NCBI GenBank assembly: GCA_015179125.1
Contig: WHVA01000399.1
Location: 43,887-107,886 of the forward strand
Reading direction: 5' to 3'
From: Gautieria morchelliformis
Taxonomy: Eukaryota; Basidiomycota; Agaricomycetes; Gomphales; Gomphaceae
DNA: 64,000 nt
Shown here: positions 1 through 10,895 of the stretch, piece after piece
How the letters are laid out: each line of letters begins with the position of its first letter
Numbering within the stretch: position 1 is the first letter of the stretch
Program-made: the position numbers and the translations under genes
The notes under the pieces: generated by a model
The model's input: only the letters and a program-made list of their open reading frames with translations
Told to the model about the DNA's origin: nothing
The model's database searches: none

Positions 1-370
1 GTAAGAAGCACGCTATCTGTGTGCATAATGGATGCGGGATCTAGTAAGGACTATCCCGCTTGACATAACTGCCGGGTTGCCCAATTAACTTCAAGGAAGT
101 CTATGCGGTACATGCGTTCCCGTCCACTCTGTATATTCCGTGCACGTCTCTGAATATAGATAAAGAACAAGGGAATCCTCCGTGATTACAGGAATAGCGT
201 CAGCGCCCGCTGCATCAACGCGATGTAAATATGCTACAACCCGTGTTTTTGATTCGTGGGCTGGAAGTGATACTTTGCTTCTAAACACCCTAGCTCGGGC
301 GTGTAGCTTCCAAGTCCCACGAATTTCTGCGACGAGCATTGCATGTCCGAGCATGGCCTGTTGCGCGTCG
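1..370 (+). repeat. Fragment of host repeat unit C (distal end)
   Basis: This stretch matches 31838-32230 in the same orientation and 7921-8190 in the opposite one, with small indels. It begins with the same GTAAGAAGCACGCTATCT stretch as 31838. The large palindrome present in the other two copies is half deleted here. No coding content is seen. Confidence 0.8.
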
Positions 371-553
371 AATCATGTGACGCAGTCGATTAGTAATTAG
401 TCTGATGTAACGATGTGTGAATCGGAGCTTTAAGTAGTCGATAAGACTGGCTTAAGAGTGTAGTTTTTAGGCACTTAAGGAGACCAGTTGATAATCAATG
501 TGTATCGGGGGATAGAAACTAAAGCTGAATATACATGAATGCTTGTGGGGCTT
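371..553. other. Unassigned sequence between unit C fragment and copia LTR
   Basis: No open frame, repeat or motif that I can support. It does not match the sequence that follows unit C at 32230, so it is a different junction. Confidence 0.4.
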
Positions 554-748
554 TGTTGAAGCGACGTTGTCACATGACGCGATCAACCGCTTAGTCAGAC
601 ATCGTGCTGTACAGTACCCTGAGTTCGGAGTGTAGAAGCCTTACTTGCTTCTTCCTCCGAACTCAGGTAAGTAGCTAGTCCCCTAGCATAACATCAACGC
701 TTACTTGCTTCTTCAGATCGGAGTAATATACCTGTACTGCGTTAAACA

Positions 749-761
749 GGTTATGGGCCCC
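749..761 (+). other. Copia primer-binding site (tRNA-iMet anticodon-arm type)
   Basis: GGTTATGGGCCCC lies directly after the LTR. Its complement contains CCCATAACC, which resembles the anticodon arm of initiator tRNA-Met (anticodon CAU), the primer region used by Drosophila copia. The same block occurs at 21462, at 25959 and in reverse complement just left of 57948. Confidence 0.65.
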
Positions 762-792
762 ATGCTCTAAATCGAAGAAGAAGTCACAAACC

Positions 793-1149
793 ATGTCAGA
801 TTCAGAAACCGAGCACCGCACTAGCAGCGTAAGACTCACGAGTTCCAACTACAACGTATGGGCCATCGCACTGCAAGGAAAACTCATGACCATAAACGTG
901 TGGCGAATAGTCACTGAGGAATTCAGAAGACCGACCGACGTAGTAGAAGTATCGAAATGGCTATTAAAAAGAGAGGAGGCAGCTGGAATCCTACTCAAAT
1001 CTCTCTCGCCAACGCAGTACGTCCACGTCGAAGGCACGATGGTCGATCCTATTGAGATGTGGAAGAGATTGAGAGCCGCAGACTGTGAGGGCAACACTAA
1101 TGACGAAGCCACAACCAAAGATACTCAAGGAGATAAGAGCCGATACTAG
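793..1149 (+). pseudogene. gag: Copia gag N-terminal fragment
   Basis: A 118-residue open frame starts 32 bp after the primer-binding site. It has the copia Gag opening pattern: an 'LxxxNYxVWxxxLQGKL' stretch near residues 15-32, and a later 'LSPTQYVHV...PIEMWKRLR' block like the UBN2/DUF4219 region of copia Gag. The zinc knuckle and everything downstream are missing, so it is a truncated structural protein. The sequence after the stop does not look like copia in any frame. Confidence 0.6.
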
Positions 1150-1299
1150 GACAATGACCAACTGTGTAGTGTGTATCCTCAGTTTATAACTCTACCAACG
1201 ATAGATACATGGGGACTTGCCTGTGTAGTGGGTATCCTCAGAGATCAAGCTGAGGAAACGCCACCACACGGGCTACAGTCTTATAGCGCTGGCAAGGCT

Positions 1300-1450
1300 T
1301 ACATAATAGGGGAGATGGAAACTTGTAGAAGGTTACGGAAAGTGACGGAAAGTGACATGTGACAGAAGGTGACAGAAGGTTATGGAAACTGACGGAAGGT
1401 GACGGAAACTCATGGAAGGAAATAGAAACTTGTGGAAGGAAACACGTGAA
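1300..1450 (+). repeat. Degenerate purine-rich short tandem repeat
   Basis: Repeated GTGACGGAA / GGAAACT / GAAGGT blocks of about 10-12 bp run through this stretch, giving a strongly purine-biased plus strand. The repeat creates an artificial repetitive open frame on the minus strand. It lies between the copia fragment and a minus-strand chromovirus. Confidence 0.6.
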
Positions 1451-1503
1451 CCCTGACATCACCCCCTCTCAATGCTTGTCGTCCCGACAAGCACAGCTGC
1501 CAC

Positions 1504-2064
1504 CTAGCCCCCAACATCCACCGAGACATCGTTTCCAAGTATGCCACAGGCGGGAACACCATCTCTCCTGACCCTTCCCTTCCTGGTAACGCAGGTCAAT
1601 GATGAGCTCAGGGGGATTGGGGTCCATGGGCAAGTGCGGCCCTCGGAACCTTGCTCGACGTATTCGCTCTCCTGCCATGTTACGGAAACGTCGCCCCACC
1701 CAGCCTTCGAAAGTGTAGGGGTTCCACATGGGGGGGTTCCATCGTTGAGGAAGACAGGGTCGCCGATGTAGTACGTGTTCTCTCGTCTATGTCGGGGTCT
1801 GAGGAATGCGAGTGCAGGGCGGGTGGGTGCCTGACTCTTCGCTGGTGTGAGGTCCTCAGAGCTGACGGACCACTTTGAAGACCATGCGACGTCGAGATCA
1901 TGGCGGTCAAGCATCCTTTGTAGCTTGGCTTCACTGGCTGCTCTGGATGACGAGAAGCCGGAGAAGTGCAGGAGGGTGGGATCGACACGTGACATGTTTG
2001 GCAGGTCGGAGAGGTTTTGGGTGAAGCTGGGGAGGGCAACAAGCTCAATGGCGGGCGAGGACAT
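1504..2064 (-). CDS. Unrecognised ORF downstream of the chromovirus
   Basis: A 186-codon frame on the minus strand starts MSSPAIELVALPSF. A TATATA-like block (near 2127-2132 on the plus strand) lies about 65 bp upstream. I recognise no domain. It follows the chromodomain of the adjacent minus-strand gypsy element, so it may be 3' element sequence, the gag start of another element, or a host gene fragment. Other frames overlap it and there is no second copy to test conservation, so coding status is uncertain. Confidence 0.25.
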   Translation of the reverse strand: MSSPAIELVALPSFTQNLSDLPNMSRVDPTLLHFSGFSSSRAASEAKLQRMLDRHDLDVAWSSKWSVSSEDLTPAKSQAPTRPALAFLRPRHRRENTYYIGDPVFLNDGTPPCGTPTLSKAGWGDVSVTWQESEYVEQGSEGRTCPWTPIPLSSSLTCVTRKGRVRRDGVPACGILGNDVSVDVGG

Positions 2065-2170
2065 GGTTGATGGATGTGGTGGGGTCGATGCAGTGGAAGC
2101 GAGCGGTCACAGGTGGGGAGGGGATATATAGCTTATCGGAATGAATTGGTTAGGCGGAGGCCGATATCGC

Positions 2171-2495
2171 TTATCTTTGGGGTCCTGGACCCTTGACATT
2201 ATGAGTAGAAGCCCTGCCTGCTCTCCAGTCGAAGAGAGTTTGCCTGGAAGGTTCTGTGAAGTTCTGAAATCTCTGGAAAGGGAGGGACATGTATGTGGCT
2301 GCTGAGATACGCTGAGGTGCCTCTGGGTTCTGCCGGTGAAATTCCTTAATGAGTCGCTTTGCCCCAGAGACATCTTTTGCTGGTAGCCAGAGATCGTCGG
2401 CAGCTCCATAGCCCTTCCAGCGCACGAGATACTCCAACCTTCCACGGAACATCCTGCTGTCTAGAATCCTTTCAACTTCATATTCTTCGGCTCCA
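2171..2495 (-). pseudogene. Chromodomain tail of the gypsy integrase
   Basis: After the frameshift the frame reads 'EYEVERILDSRM' then 'LEYLVRWKGYGAADDLWLPA', the classic chromodomain aromatic cage and WKG(Y)G core. In chromoviruses this module can steer integration to chromatin marks such as H3K9 methylation (family knowledge). About 40 residues of tail of unknown role follow before a stop near 2171. Confidence 0.8.
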
Positions 2496-3618
2496 TCCCG
2501 TATGACAGGCGGGGGGGTGGAGGGGCATGACGTTCAAGAATTGGGTCATCTTCATATGGCCGAAGCAGGACGACAGAGAACACTGGATGTGTGCGACCAA
2601 AGGATGCAGGAAGATTTAGACCATAGGCATTTCGTGAGACCACCTTATTAACCGTGTAGGGACCTAGCCACTTGTGGTCTAGCTTCTTCATTGGGCGAGT
2701 GGTTGTGATGTTTTGTGCATTGAGCCAGACCTTGTCACCAAGCTTATAAACTGGGGCTGCTTTATGGTGCACGTCATAGAAGCGTGCCATGTCCTCTGCT
2801 GCCTTGGACAGGGCTGAACGAGCTTCTCTTGTGGCCGCTTCCATCCGCGTTGTGAACTCATCCAGGGCCTCGAGTCGAGTTTCCCGGACTGGTTCCAGTC
2901 CCAGCCTTGGATGTTGGCCACTGTCCAACATGAAGGGTGTAGTCTGGGTTGAGGCATGGATTCGGTTGTTATAGGCAAACTCGGCCAAGGATATCCATTC
3001 AAACCAATCATCCTGACGCTGGTTGATGAATAGTCGAAGGTATTGCTCAATCTCCTGATTAACCCTTTCAGTCTGTCCATCAGTTTGGGGGTGATAAGCA
3101 GTAGAGGCAGCGACTTTGACACCAAGAAGTGTGTTCAGTTCACGCATGAACTGGGAGATGAACTGTGTGCCTTGATCACTGATGATTTCTTCAGGGAGCC
3201 CATGAAGTTTCCAAACATGATCACGGAAGAGTCGGGCAACTCCCACCGAAGTTACATCTGAAGTGGTGGGAATGACATGTGCACGCTTTGAGAGGCGATC
3301 GACGACAACAAGGAGAGCATCATAGCCATGACTGGTAGGCAGTTCTACAATCAAGTCAACAGACATAACCTGCCATCTACGGTCTGGGATACGGTTTGGT
3401 AGAAGCTTGCCAATGGGAGAAGCAGGGAAGGTTTTTGTCAGGTTGCACAGGTCACAGGCCTTCACATATTTTGCAATGTAATGTCCCATCCCAGGCCACC
3501 AGTAACTCCGAGCAACTAGTTCAGTGGTTCTCCAACGACCAGGGTGACCGGTGAGAGGCATGTCATGGTGCGCTTTCACTATGTCATGTCGTAGTTTTGC
3601 ATCAAGCGGCACGTACAC
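2461..3618 (-). pseudogene. pol: Gypsy integrase
   Basis: The 385-residue frame contains an HHCC zinc domain (H-x3-H ... CDLC) and the catalytic DDE core: D in 'MSVDLIVELP', D in 'ISDQGTQF', E in 'GQTERVNQEIEQYL'. These are followed by 'YNNRIHAST' and the GPY/F-like 'KWLGPYTVNKVV'. Integrase inserts the cDNA into the genome. The frame breaks near 2495, so the chromodomain is read in the next frame. Upstream, the same frame is open back to a TGA at 3744-3742. Confidence 0.85.
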
Positions 3619-4076
3619 TTTGTTGTGATAGAGGACAAGCCCATCCTGTTCAGACCACTCTTCTCCTCGTAAATTGCCAGAGGAGCCCAGTTCTTTGAGA
3701 GCCTTGACAACCTTTTCATCCCGGTCTACACAGTTCCTTACTCAATTGAGGAAAGCATCACCTTCACCTGGGACTAACTGCGCACCAGCCTCTGGGGGAT
3801 TCGCCTTGATGTGGAACAAGTCAGGGGTAAGTAAGACTTGATTTTGGTTGTCTTCCTCCCCCCGCTTATGATCCACGCGTCGTGAGAGTGCATCAGGCTT
3901 GGCTGAATGACGACCAGGACGATGGATCAGCTCAAAATCAAAGCGAGAGAGGTAGAGTGACCAGCGTGCTTGACGACGGTTCAGGTTTTGTGCAGTGCGG
4001 AAGTAGGTGAGATTCTGATGGTCATTGAGAATCTTAATCTTGTGCTTCGTTCCCTCTAAGATGTGGTGCCATTCCT

Positions 4077-5097
4077 CTAATCCCGAATCACAGAAAGAAG
4101 CTCCTTGTCATGGATGGCATAGTTGCGTTCAGCATCATTGAGGCTTTTGGAGACAAAACCCACAGGCCGCCATTTGCCATCATCACATAGCTGGGACAGT
4201 ACTGCTCCTGTGGCATAGGCTGAGGCATCTGTTTCAAGACGGAAATGTTTGTCTTGATCAGGGAGGACAAGGATCGGCGTTGAGGTGATGAGGAGTTTGA
4301 GCTTGTCAAAGGACGCTTGCTCTGGGCCATTTGGATCCCAAGACCATTGGGCATCCTGTTTTGTCAACTGGTTGAGGGGCTTTGCAATGTGTGAGAAGTC
4401 TTCCACAAATCTACGGTAGAAGTTGATGAAACCAAGGAATGATTTGACTTCAGTGACGTTACGTGGTATTGGCCAGTCCCGCACCCCTGCAACCTTGACT
4501 GGGTCCATGGCAACCTGTCCTTGAGAGAGGATGAGGCCGAGATACTCCACCTCTAGTTGCTCAAATAGGCATTTTTCAGGTTTGAGGTACAGGTTGTTGG
4601 CCCGGAGGATTTCAAGGACACGTCGTACAATCCTATGATGTTCTTCAAGCGACTCTGTGAAGATGAGAATGTCGTCCATGAACACCACCACAACCCCTTC
4701 ATCGATGAGACTCTTGAAGATGTCATTCATCATCGTCTGGAAGGTTGCTGGGCTGTTCGTGAGTCCAAAGAACATGACTAGAGGTTCATACAGGCCCCTA
4801 TTTGTCCGAAAGGCTGCCTTCCACTCATCTCCCTCTTTTATGCGTACATTATTATATCCCCAGCGAATGTCAAGCTTTGTGAAGTATTTAGCCCTTCCAG
4901 CAGCAATATTATTCATGATGTCTGGAACAAGGGGCAAAGGATAGGCATTCTTGATTGTTATATCATTGAGCTTCCGGTAGTCTTGCACAAATCTAAGACT
5001 GCCATCCTTTTTCTTCACAAAGAAGACTGGAGATGCCATAGGTGACTTGGAAGAACAGATACGATGGCTCTTCAGGTTCTCCTCAAGGAAGTTATCC
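4077..5097 (-). pseudogene. pol: Gypsy reverse transcriptase / RNase H part
   Basis: The frame enters inside RT just before the 'MASPVFFVKKKDGSLRFV' block, continues through 'YPLPLVPDI', the catalytic FMDD box (VFMDDILIF) and 'EKCLFEQ', then the RNase H start 'LETDASAYATGAVLSQ' and 'NYAIHDKELL'. FMDD in place of the more usual YVDD/YIDD is acceptable for this group. It ends at a frameshift just after 'VIRD'. RNase H continues in another frame down to about 3800, with 'DHQNLTYF' and 'RPGRHSAKPDALSRR' readable. Confidence 0.85.
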
Positions 5098-7791
5098 AGT
5101 CATGTTCAGGTCCCTGCTGTTATGGCACTTCCAGTCCATTTGCCAGGCCAGCACAATGTGATATTTGATCCTCATATGGATCCAGGCATAGCTTTGCAGA
5201 GGGCAGAGGGTGCTAAGACCATGCTCATGGCCTATTTTGAAGCCAATCACAGATATCCTGAGGCACGGGAATGACTCTATGTGGAATTTCCTGAGCACTA
5301 TGTCTGGGAGAAGCCAGCCAAGCAGTGGAAACCTCACCAGCTGGGTTTCAGTCTCGATCGCCTTCATTTTGGGAGTCAAGCCTCTGGAGAGCACTTTTAC
5401 TTGCGAACCCTCCTTACAGTTGTCAGAGGAGCAATGTCATTTAAGGAGTGTATATCATTTGATGGTGTCCTTTGTCCTACTTACAAGGCTGCATGCCTGG
5501 CAAGGGGCCTGTTAGAAGATGACTCGGAGTGGACACAGTGTCTTCAGGAGGCTGCACATATACAAACAGGTTTCCAGCTCAGGAGGTTATTTGTCACTAT
5601 TCTCCTTCGGCGTAACCCTGCTCAGCCTGCTCAAATATGGGAGGAGTTTCAGGAGCATATCTGTGATGACCTGGAATATTAGCTTCAACACAGGCATGGC
5701 ATTCACCATCCTACCAATGATCAAATCTATGACTTTGGTCTCTTTCTCATTGACAAGATCATACGTCAGGGGGGAAGTCTCTGGATGAGTTCCCAGATAT
5801 GCCACAGATAATGGGGCACTGGGAGGGATTGGTAGGGAACTGTTGGATAGCTGAGAAGTGGGACTATGACCCAGCTACAGAGCTGGAAAAAGCTGCCACC
5901 AATATTGACAAGCTTAATGCGGAACAGAGGCATGTCCATGATGAGATCCTCCATTCAGCCATAAATGGAGAGGGTCTTCTGTTCTTTGTCAATGGCCCTG
6001 GTGGTACAGGCAAAACTTTTACCTGGAATACCCTGGATCATTCTATCAGAGGAAGGGGTCTTATTGTCCTATGCATTGCTGTAGAGGACAGGAATTATAG
6101 GCAGTAGGTATGGACTTGTTGCTCAAAAGAATAGACTAGAAAACAATTCACTCTCTCAGTGAATTTAGTTGTCACTGTAAATATATTATACACTACCTAG
6201 AAAACAATTCACTACAGAGGATTTCTAGGTTAATAAATTGAAAGAATGCTAGACTAATTTACTTGCCTCTCTCAGTGAATTTAGTTGTCACTGAGAGAGG
6301 GGGAAAACTGTTTCACTGCGCATGTACTACTACCCGGCCCTTTAGCGCCCAAGAGCTCGCGTGTCGAAGTCATTTCAGACTCCACTGGGTGCAGCCGCTT
6401 GTGAAAATAGAAATAACAAGATGAAATGGAGAGATAGGGAGTGAGTGGAAAATTTCGAAAATAACCAGAGAAATGGATGCATGATACAAGAACAATATGA
6501 GAAGAAATTGAGAAACCACACAACAAATTGGATATATTATGCTTGATTTTGGTGCAGGAGCATAAATGCACCCAACAATTGCATCTTCAGGAATTGCAGC
6601 ATTGCTTCTGATTGGGGGCAGAACCTCACATGCTATGCTCAAGATTCCAATTCTGATTCATGAGGGTTCTCTATGTGACATCAAAAGTGGCTCACCACTG
6701 GCAGAACTTCTCAAGCAGGTCCATTTGATCATATGGGATGAGGTGCCTATGCAGCATCGTCATGTAGTTGAAGCCGTCGACAGAACCTGCAGGGATGTCC
6801 TAGAGTGTCCAGATCGTCCATTTGGTGGTATTACTGTGGCTTGGGGTGGAGATTTCCAGCAAAATCTGCCTGTCATTCCTTGAGGTAACAAGGAGGAGAT
6901 CGTGGGTGCTTCTATCCAAAGATCTCCTTTGTGGCATCATGTCAAGGTCCTCCATCTTACTCAAAATATGCGGGTCAACCCTCATGATCCCCAGAGTGAA
7001 CAATTTGCTCAGTGGCTCTCTGATGTTGGTCAGGGAAAGGATCTCCCTTTGGACAATTCATTCACACTTCCTCAGCATATGATCTGTGGACCACAGGTCT
7101 CAGATCTCATTGCAACTATTTATCCTAACATTGGTACTGGGGAGGCACTCCAAGACAAATACTTTTTGGAACGTGCCATCCTTTGCCCTCGCAATATGGA
7201 AATGGATGAGATTATTGCTGAGGTGCTCAATGTATTCCCTGGGGATGAGTGTCTCTATCCCAGTGCAGACGCGGTCAAAGGAAATGAAGATGGCAACGTG
7301 TATCCTGTGGAGTATCTTAACTCACTCAACATGGGTGGGCTTCCTCCATCTCAACTCAGGCTTAAACCTGGAGTGGTACTCATGCTTCTTCGGAATATTG
7401 ACCTTGGTCGTGGACTCTGCAATGGTACAAGGTTGTGTCTCATCAATATGACCAACAGGGTACTCTTTGTGAGGATCATTTCTGGACCATTTGCAGGAGA
7501 GACTGCATGTATCCCTAGGATTACAGTGACACCCACCTCAGACCAATTGCCATTTGAGCTCCAGCATCGCCAGTTTCCTGTCAGGCTGGCCTTTGCCATG
7601 ACTATCAACAAGCCTCAAGGGCAGTCTCTTGGCATGGTAGGCATAGACTTGTGATATGTGGTATTTTCACATGTACAGTTGTATGTTGCAGTGTCAAGAG
7701 GCACTAATTGGAACAGAGTCCATATTCTTTTAGGGGAGGGGAACAAAACTTCTAATATTGTATACAAAGAAGTGTTGCTGAAGCCTGATTA
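5098..7791 (+). pseudogene. Helitron RepHel helicase pseudogene
   Basis: It aligns by eye with the Helitron protein at 40217-42964, from 'VQVPAVMALPV' to the C-terminus. Readable helicase parts are Walker A 'GPGGTGKTFTWNTL' (about 5995), '[14 protein letters not shown]', '[13 protein letters not shown]', 'QNMRVNPHDP' and 'FAMTINKPQGQSLGMVG'. In-frame stops fall near 5272, 5680, 6883 and 7654, and a solo LTR with its ATTGC duplication splits the frame at 6080-6582. The Rep HUH half is absent. It cannot encode a working protein. Confidence 0.9.
6080..6577 (-). mobile_element. Solo LTR (family of the 53191-58444 copia), TSD ATTGC
   Basis: This 498-bp block is nearly the same as the LTRs at 53191-53687 and 57948-58444 and the solo LTR at 10358. 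On the minus strand it starts TGTTGGGTGCAT and ends CCTCTACA. It is flanked by perfect 5-bp duplications ATTGC at 6075-6079 and 6578-6582, inside the Helitron helicase frame. No internal region remains, as expected after LTR-LTR recombination. Confidence 0.95.
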
Positions 7792-8011
7792 AATATGTAT
7801 TTCCATTTGTATTTAATGTATGTAGTTTCATTTCACCAAATAATTCTTTGATTCTATTAACTCCCCATGTGCAATGTTAACCTTAACTAACCCGGTGCGA
7901 AGCACAGGTCTATTGGCTAGTTAGTATTTACATCGCGTTGACGCACTGAAGCGGGCGCTGATCTGTAATCACGGGGGATTCGCTTGACATAATTGAATCA
8001 GAGAGGTGCAC

Positions 8012-8080
8012 GGAATATACAGAGTGGACAGAAACACATGTACTGCCAGTACATGCGTTTCCGTCCACTCTGTATATTCC
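8012..8080. repeat. Large palindrome inside unit C
   Basis: Two arms of about 31 bp (GGAATATACAGAGTGGACAG ... to ...CTCTGTATATTCC) face each other across a short loop. The same palindrome sits at 31945-32014 in the other full copy and is half deleted in the copy at 1-370. Confidence 0.85.
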
Positions 8081-8416
8081 ATACTGCATAGACTTCCTTG
8101 AAGTTAATTGGGCAACCCGGCAGTTATGTCAAGCGGGATAGTCCTCCCTAGATTCCACACCCATTATGCACAGAGATAGCATGCTTCTTACACAGCCGAG
8201 GGAAAAATTGTCAAGGTAAGAGACTGTTAAGGGAATACACGTGATTCACACATCGATGAACAATGGGAAGTCGGCTAAGGACCGGTGTGCGAAGATGCAT
8301 ACCAAATTCAAACACTGCTGCTGTATTCATGGCGATTAGGGGTATTGTAGCTTTACACGCAGCATAGAAGCACCAGCATTCCGGGAGACGGTATGGAAGA
8401 CTCAGATCATGATGAT

Positions 8417-9751
8417 TAGGGCTCGGCACCGTACCGTATACGTGTACGGCCGTACATCGTATGACGACACTACGGCCCCATCCGTACCGTATGTTGGGCT
8501 GCTGGAACCCCGACGGTACGGATACGGCAGTCATACGGCCGTCATACGGACCATACGGGGTTACTAGGTGGATTTACAGACCTTGTGGACACTTGCCAGG
8601 GAAATCTGTTGGAAGGGGCTCACTTATCATAGGGCAAAGAAGCTTATGTTTGCCCACCAATGCTTCTGGTGACGCTGGCATACCCTTGACGGGCTGCTCT
8701 TACACAATCTACTCACATACTTGCTGCAGGATATGGAATCTGATGCCGTGAAACCTGAGGCTTGACGAGGAGTGAACGAGCTGTCTGTGTTCGAGTGAGA
8801 AGAAAGGACGAAACCTTGTGGTGTGCATCAACGGCACATCCAATCAGTTTTGACCTAATGTTCATGGGCCATTTCCTTGCAACCCACGATACAGGGTCTG
8901 ACATCTCAAAAGAAGATAAATGTCATAGAACTCTACAGGCGACCTATCAAGGGCAGTGACCAACTCATGTATTACAACAGTGGTATCGGCATGTATGCCA
9001 AACCATCCCGGAAATCATGGAGTCACGTGAAACAGTTGTGGATAACAAGATAGATCTCGTGATTGCCTGGTAAGGTCTCCGCTGTCCTCACTCGCAATCC
9101 AATAATAAGCTCGTCATTTTGGTTGAAACATATTTGCAGGTAATCATTCCTGTATACACTTTCAAAATATTATATCTCACTCCCATTTAGAAGCCACCTT
9201 AGTATTTGGAGTGATGACACGACCTCATGTGAGATATTCACTACCAACCCTCTTTCTAATCATGTCACTCACCATCCCTGCTCACTCCACCAGAGCGTCC
9301 ACGCCGCGCGCGCCCATGGGGAGGAGCTCCACGAGGAGCGTGTCCGTGTGGCACGTGCAGATGTGCTCAAGGAGCAGCAGGAAGGTGGTCGTGCTAGAGA
9401 TGCAAACGCGAGCATGGAGAGGGTGCGGCGGCAGGTGCACGCGCACGGGGGCCGGGGGCATGGAGGGGAATGGTGGGAGGTGCCTGCGGTAGTTGGCAAA
9501 GGGTCTGGTTGGAAGGATTTGGTACCACGGACTTAGTGTACGGGGGGTACTTATGTATATAGGCAATGTTTGCAGGATACTTACCTTACATAACTGTGCA
9601 CCCGTACACTGCGTACATACGGCCGTATGTCGTATGGCCTCATACGGTGGTCATATGTGCCGTAACCGTATACGGTCAGAATTGGCAAACTGAGCTTCGG
9701 TACGGGTACGTGTCCGTAATACGGCTCATACGACTACGGCGCCGAGCCCTA
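8417..9751. mobile_element. Non-autonomous hAT-like transposon, TSD ATGATGAT
   Basis: Terminal inverted repeats TAGGGCTCGGC / GCCGAGCCCTA bound a 1335-bp insertion flanked by 8-bp duplications ATGATGAT (8409-8416 and 9752-9759). The uninterrupted copy near 31609-31625 has one ATGATGAT, so the empty site is in hand. The 8-bp duplication and TAGGG-type ends fit hAT. Both subterminal regions are dense in TACGG/CCGTA motifs, likely transposase binding sites. No transposase frame is seen. A GC-rich internal block at about 9290-9500 could be captured sequence. Confidence 0.9.
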
Positions 9752-10357
9752 ATGATGATGTAGCCTAGGCTCAAATTCACCTGAGAAACCCACAGCCTTG
9801 CCATCGATATCGATTGATGTGAGTCATTTTGAGATGCAACCATTAGCTTAAAAAGCATTAGATGAATCGGAATGGAAGGGGAACGGCTTCCATCAGTGGA
9901 ATCATACAAGGGGTTGCGCCCAGCTAGTACCGTCTCGAAAGGGACGAGAGACATGTTCCGAGACTCACAGTGTGTGAACTCTGTACGACTCGAAAGGGAG
10001 TGGTAGGAAAAAGGGAGATTAAAGAGGAGCGACAGAGCAAGATGTAAGAATTACTATAGCTATGCGAATCTCAGTATTTGCTTGAGTGCAAAGTACTAAT
10101 ATAAGTTTACCTATGCGAATCTGTACAAGCGTATTAAGTAAGATGAATAAAAGAAATATTCCAAATGTCTTACCTCAGTATTTGCTCGAGTGCAAAGTAC
10201 TGAGGAAAGTGGGGGGGGGGGGTTCTAGCTACCTACTTTATAGTGTAGAAGAACAATGGAATGTAAACTACAATGGGCACATAGGACAATAAACAACTGG
10301 AACAATGAGACTGCGCATATTGTGTCACAATGGGGTGACATGGGGTGATGCGGTTTG

Positions 10358-10855
10358 TGTAGAGGACAGGAATTATAGGCAGTAGGTATGGACTTGTTGC
10401 TCAAAAGAATAGACTAGAAATTAATTCACTCTCTCAGTGAATTTAGTTGTCACTATAAATATATTATACACTACCTAGAAATTAATTCACTACAGAGAAT
10501 TTCTAGGTCAATAAATCGAAAGAACACTAGACTAATTTACTTGCCTCTCTCAGTGAATTTAGTTGTCACTGAGAGAGGGGGAAATCTGTCTCACTGTGCA
10601 TGTACTACTACCCGGCCCTTTAGCGCCCAAGAGCTCGCGCGTTGAAGTCATTTCAGACTCCGCTGGGTGCAGCCACTTGTGAATGTAGAAATAACAAAAT
10701 GAAATGGAGAGGGAGGGAGTGACTGGAAAACTTCGAAAATAATCAGAGAAATGGATGCATGGTACAAGAACAATGTGAGAAGAGGTTGGAACACCATACA
10801 ACAAATTGAATATATTATGCTTGATTTTGGTGCAGGAGCATAAATGCACCCAACA
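10358..10855 (-). mobile_element. Solo LTR (53191-58444 copia family), TSD GTTTG
   Basis: It belongs to the same 498-bp LTR family as 6080-6577. Perfect 5-bp duplications GTTTG lie at 10353-10357 and 10856-10860. It is inserted in the 3' LTR of an older copia copy, and is more diverged from the 53-58 kb LTRs than the 6080 copy. Confidence 0.95.
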
Positions 10856-10895
10856 GTTTGCCCCTGGCTTACGCGTTTACCTCCTACACTCCCTC

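Larger units (their letters stand above)
554..1149 (+). mobile_element. 5' fragment of a Ty1/copia retrotransposon (LTR + PBS + gag start)
   Basis: A putative LTR of about 195 bp runs from TGTTGAAG (554) to GTTAAACA (748) and is followed at once by GGTTATGGGCCCC (749-761). The same primer-binding block follows the 5' LTR of the other copia elements here. A gag start follows at 793. Homology stops near 1149 and no protease, integrase or 3' LTR follows, so this is a truncated copy. The LTR start is inferred only from the TG terminus. Confidence 0.6.
2140..5097 (-). mobile_element. Degenerate Ty3/gypsy chromovirus, 5'-truncated
   Basis: Reading on the minus strand, reverse transcriptase, RNase H, integrase and a C-terminal chromodomain occur in the gypsy order. 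The chromodomain marks it as a chromovirus. The 5' side (gag, protease, start of RT) is lost at an abrupt junction near 5097, where Helitron helicase sequence begins. I could not find LTRs. Two frameshifts (near 4078 and 2495) and a TGA at 3744-3742 interrupt pol. Confidence 0.85.
5098..7920 (+). mobile_element. Decayed Helitron (3' part) inserted in inverted unit C
   Basis: A helicase pseudogene is followed by a Helitron-type 3' end: hairpin GTGCGAAGCAC (7895-7905), then CTAG at 7917-7920, with T as next base. The right flank 'TTAGTATTTACATCGC' continues unit C. The uninterrupted copy (plus strand near 32095-32108, reverse complemented) reads GCA|TTAGTATTT, so insertion was between A and T as expected for Helitrons. 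The left side is truncated against a gypsy fragment. Confidence 0.85.
7921..10042 (-). repeat. Inverted copy of host repeat unit C, distal part, split by a hAT-like element
   Basis: 7921-8416 plus 9752-10042 is the reverse complement of about 31340-32105. The interruption at 8417-9751 is the hAT-like element. The part nearest 10042 overlaps in content with 11826-12030, so this is not a simple continuation of the 11826-13032 copy but a second partial copy. Confidence 0.85.
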
